From the NCBI GenBank assembly GCA_001683825.1, contig LXTR01000056.1, positions 1 to 64,000 of the forward strand: 64,000 nt of DNA, in the 5' to 3' direction. The translations under genes were made by a program, and so were the position numbers. The stretch is from Flavobacteriaceae bacterium CP2B (GTDB lineage Bacteria; Bacteroidota; Bacteroidia; Flavobacteriales; Flavobacteriaceae). Of the stretch, positions 63,820 through 64,000 are shown in pieces; the stretch's first letter is position 1, and every line of letters begins with the position of its first letter. The notes under the pieces were generated by a model, which ran no database searches, had not been told where the DNA came from, and saw only the letters and a list, made by a program, of their open reading frames with translations.

Positions 63820-64000
63820 ATGAAAACACACTATCAGGTTCTTATCATAGGAGGGGGTACGGCTGGTATCATGACCGCCGCCCAATTGCTGAAAAAGGAA
63901 CACAAAATGGAAATAGGCCTTATAGAGCCTTCAGAAACACATTATTACCAGCCCGCCTGGACCCTGGTGGGTGCCGGCACCTATGACTTTGACAAAACCG
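63820..64000 (+). CDS. Sulfide:quinone oxidoreductase-like flavoprotein (5' end only)
   Basis: Sixty residues are visible before the window ends. The N-terminus holds the FAD-binding motif LIIGGGTAGIMTAAQLL and the segment HYYQPAWTLVGAGTYDF, which is characteristic of sulfide:quinone oxidoreductases and close NAD(P)/FAD-dependent relatives. SQR oxidises sulfide to persulfide or polysulfide and passes electrons to the quinone pool. Its promoter carries operator E, placing it in the same regulon as the persulfide dioxygenases that would use its product. The key cysteines lie beyond the edge, so the call is provisional. Confidence 0.8.
   Translation, partial: MKTHYQVLIIGGGTAGIMTAAQLLKKEHKMEIGLIEPSETHYYQPAWTLVGAGTYDFDKT

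Overview
The window comes from a chromosome of a Bacteroidota bacterium, very probably a GC-rich member of the Flavobacteriaceae (Robiginitalea or a close relative is a guess from memory of its gene content and base composition). Three things point there: a complete gldK-gldL-gldM-gldN set (gliding motility / type IX secretion), a mevalonate-pathway HMG-CoA reductase with a GHMP kinase, and many promoters of the Bacteroidota type with a -7 element TAnnTTTG. No rRNA, tRNA, CRISPR, prophage or insertion sequence was recognised. Coding density is high.

Layout. 1-2.2 kb: mevalonate genes (minus strand). 2.3-7.7 kb: dipeptidyl peptidase IV followed by two POT-family peptide transporters. 7.5-13 kb (minus): ComEC, an NlpC/P60 lipoprotein, LpxB, a small membrane protein and SurE. 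13.3-17.6 kb: tail-specific protease, msrA/msrB, a secreted-type nuclease. 17.6-23.3 kb (minus): the rod-shape operon mreB-mreC-mreD-pbp2-rodA. 23.4-32.3 kb (minus): purH, a GAF protein, groESL, and a miaB-sigma54 activator-lptE-TPR-secG operon; groES is preceded by a good sigma-54 type promoter. 32.5-42.3 kb (plus): LVIVD-repeat lipoprotein, topA, an arginase-fold protein that has lost metal ligands, and gldKLMN. 42.4-53.8 kb: FAD oxidoreductase, DUF983 protein, ABC-F ATPase, LRR protein, a three-gene RND efflux operon, a small Cys-rich protein and a fasciclin lipoprotein. 54-55.3 kb: 2-Cys peroxiredoxin, thioredoxin and a small acidic protein.

The most interesting part is 55.6-64 kb. A Crp/Fnr-family regulator with an unusual three-cysteine cluster is followed by a SulP anion transporter, two tandem metallo-beta-lactamase/rhodanese/rhodanese fusions (persulfide dioxygenase, CstB-like), a 1-Cys peroxiredoxin, a single-domain rhodanese, a c-type haem lipoprotein, an Asp/Glu-racemase-like protein and the start of a sulfide:quinone-oxidoreductase-like flavoprotein. 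Five promoters in this stretch carry the same inverted repeat, GTAAC-N4-GT(T/C)AC, and in every case exactly 22 bases separate it from a TAnnTTTG-like -7 element. A sixth copy with exactly the same geometry, on the minus strand, lies in front of the DUF983 gene 12 kb away. I read this as a sulfide/persulfide oxidation and detoxification regulon activated by the local Crp/Fnr protein; the binding itself is an inference.
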